Under the pieces are notes generated by a model, which saw only the letters and a list, made by a program, of their open reading frames with translations, ran no database searches and was not told where the DNA came from. A program made the translations under genes and the position numbers. From positions 682,001 to 746,000 of the forward strand of contig CAVQIX010000003.1 in assembly GCA_963712765.1 (NCBI GenBank): a DNA stretch of 64,000 nt, in the 5' to 3' direction. Within the stretch, counting starts at the first letter, position 1, and each line of letters opens with the position of its first letter. Source of the stretch: CAXMST01 sp963712765. Lineage in GTDB: Bacteria > Actinomycetota > Thermoleophilia > Solirubrobacterales > 70-9. This document shows positions 63,343 through 64,000 of the stretch, piece by piece.

Positions 63343-64000
63343 GTCGATCGCCTCCCGCGTCTCATGGCCAGACCGCCATCGGAGCGTCGGCGACCACCGT
63401 GGTGGCCACCCTCGGCAATAGCCGAGAGAAATACCTCCCGGGTCGCACGAGCAACGGCCGACCAGGTGAACTGGGCAGCATGCCTGATCCCAGCCGACGC
63501 GAGAGAGGCACGATCGGCCCGCGCGTCATTGACCGCTCGCGCCCACGCCTCAGGCGTCCGCTCTCGGACCACGACAGCGGCCGGCCCGCTGGTCTCCTCA
63601 AGGCCCCCCGAACCCTCCGCCACGAGCACCGGCGTCCCGCACGCCATGGCTTCTAGGGCGGTGATCCCAAATCCCTCGTGGAGCGATGGCACGGCGAGCA
63701 CTTCGGCTGCGCGATACAGGTCGACCAGGTCGTCTTCGGCAACCGGCCCCAGCCACGTGCAGTTCCTCGACGTCGCCGCCATGCGCTGGATCTCTTCGCC
63801 GCCGAACCCCACGGCGCCTGCAAGCACGAGGTGCCAAGGGCTATCCCCTCGCTGCCTCACAGCGGCTTCGATCAGCACGTCCAAGCCCTTGCGCGCCTCG
63901 AGCGAACCCACCGCGAGCGCTATCGGGCCCTCGAGGCCAAAGCGTCGCCGAATGGCCGCCGGGCCGCGGCTCGATCGCCGGGACGAAAGCTGTCATCAAC
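63339..64000 (-). CDS. Glycosyltransferase family 4, C-terminal part (5' end outside window)
   Basis: The visible part is the donor-binding half of a GT4 enzyme: ALAVGSLEARKGLDVLIEAA, then LVDLYRAAEVLAVPSLHEGF and GITALEAMACGTPVLVAEGS, which hold the E-x7-E motif. Near 63955 the frame must shift by one base to join SFRPGDRAAARR to RRFGLEGPIALAVGS, as usual at this point in GT4 proteins. The gene continues beyond base 64000. It heads the overlapping minus-strand operon that includes the GMC dehydrogenase and kelch genes. Confidence 0.8.

Overview
The window is a high-GC chromosomal segment from an actinobacterium, probably of the Thermoleophilia/Solirubrobacterales type. That placement is an inference from base composition, frequent GTG starts, chains of ATGA/GTGA overlaps, a pheS-pheT-argC-argJ-argB-argD gene order, a near-leaderless metal-regulator gene and an LPFTG wall-anchored protein. 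No 16S gene is present to confirm it.

Region by region. 1-1.4 kb: the 3' part of an RNase H gene, tRNA-Gly(GCC), a possible phage-terminase remnant, a K+-channel-like protein and a small membrane protein. 1.66-9.95 kb: a collinear set (PEP synthase, PfkB-family kinase, a 31-codon leader ORF, a phosphoribosyltransferase-hydrolase fusion, an erythromycin-esterase-family protein, a membrane protein and a tandem universal stress protein). It strongly resembles the dormancy cluster around Mycobacterium tuberculosis Rv2028c-Rv2030c. 10.1-14.7 kb: a DtxR/MntR-type regulator with a Mn/Zn ABC importer, in which one permease carries a winged-helix tail. 14.8-23.6 kb: zwf, a hydrolase, a sulfotransferase, tRNA-Cys, an NTF2-fold protein, a CDF transporter, a PiT phosphate transporter with its DUF47 partner, a RodZ-like protein, another hydrolase and tRNA-Val(GAC).

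23.6-28.9 kb is a graveyard of gene fragments around a few intact genes (M50 protease with CBS-like tail, aldo/keto reductase). It holds an IS21 left end with truncated istA, the AAA-ATPase tail that the IS appears to have cut, a paralogous reductase tail, a tRNA 3'-end fragment and the C-terminal half of an MDR oxidoreductase. 29.2-34.3 kb: SRPBCC and MOSC proteins, an orphan DNA methyltransferase, a glutaredoxin-like protein and a large membrane protein. 34.3-48.4 kb is the core block: thrS, infC, two DegT-family genes placed between infC and rpmI, rpmI, rplT, a SpoU methylase, pheST and argCJBD. The second DegT protein has arginine where the PLP lysine should be.

48.5-64 kb is a cell-surface/exopolysaccharide region: a sugar-nucleotide epimerase and nucleotidyltransferase, an O-antigen-ligase-like protein, the LPFTG protein, glycosyltransferases, a Wzz/tyrosine-kinase fusion, a secreted glycosidase, a chimeric protein that shares its N-terminal module, and a minus-strand operon (glycosyltransferases, small subunit, GMC dehydrogenase, kelch protein). 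Nearly every gene from about 59 kb to the end needs one or more single-base corrections at short homopolymers to read through. The same is true at 12.53 kb and 16.74 kb. This points to indel error in the sequence more than to true gene decay.
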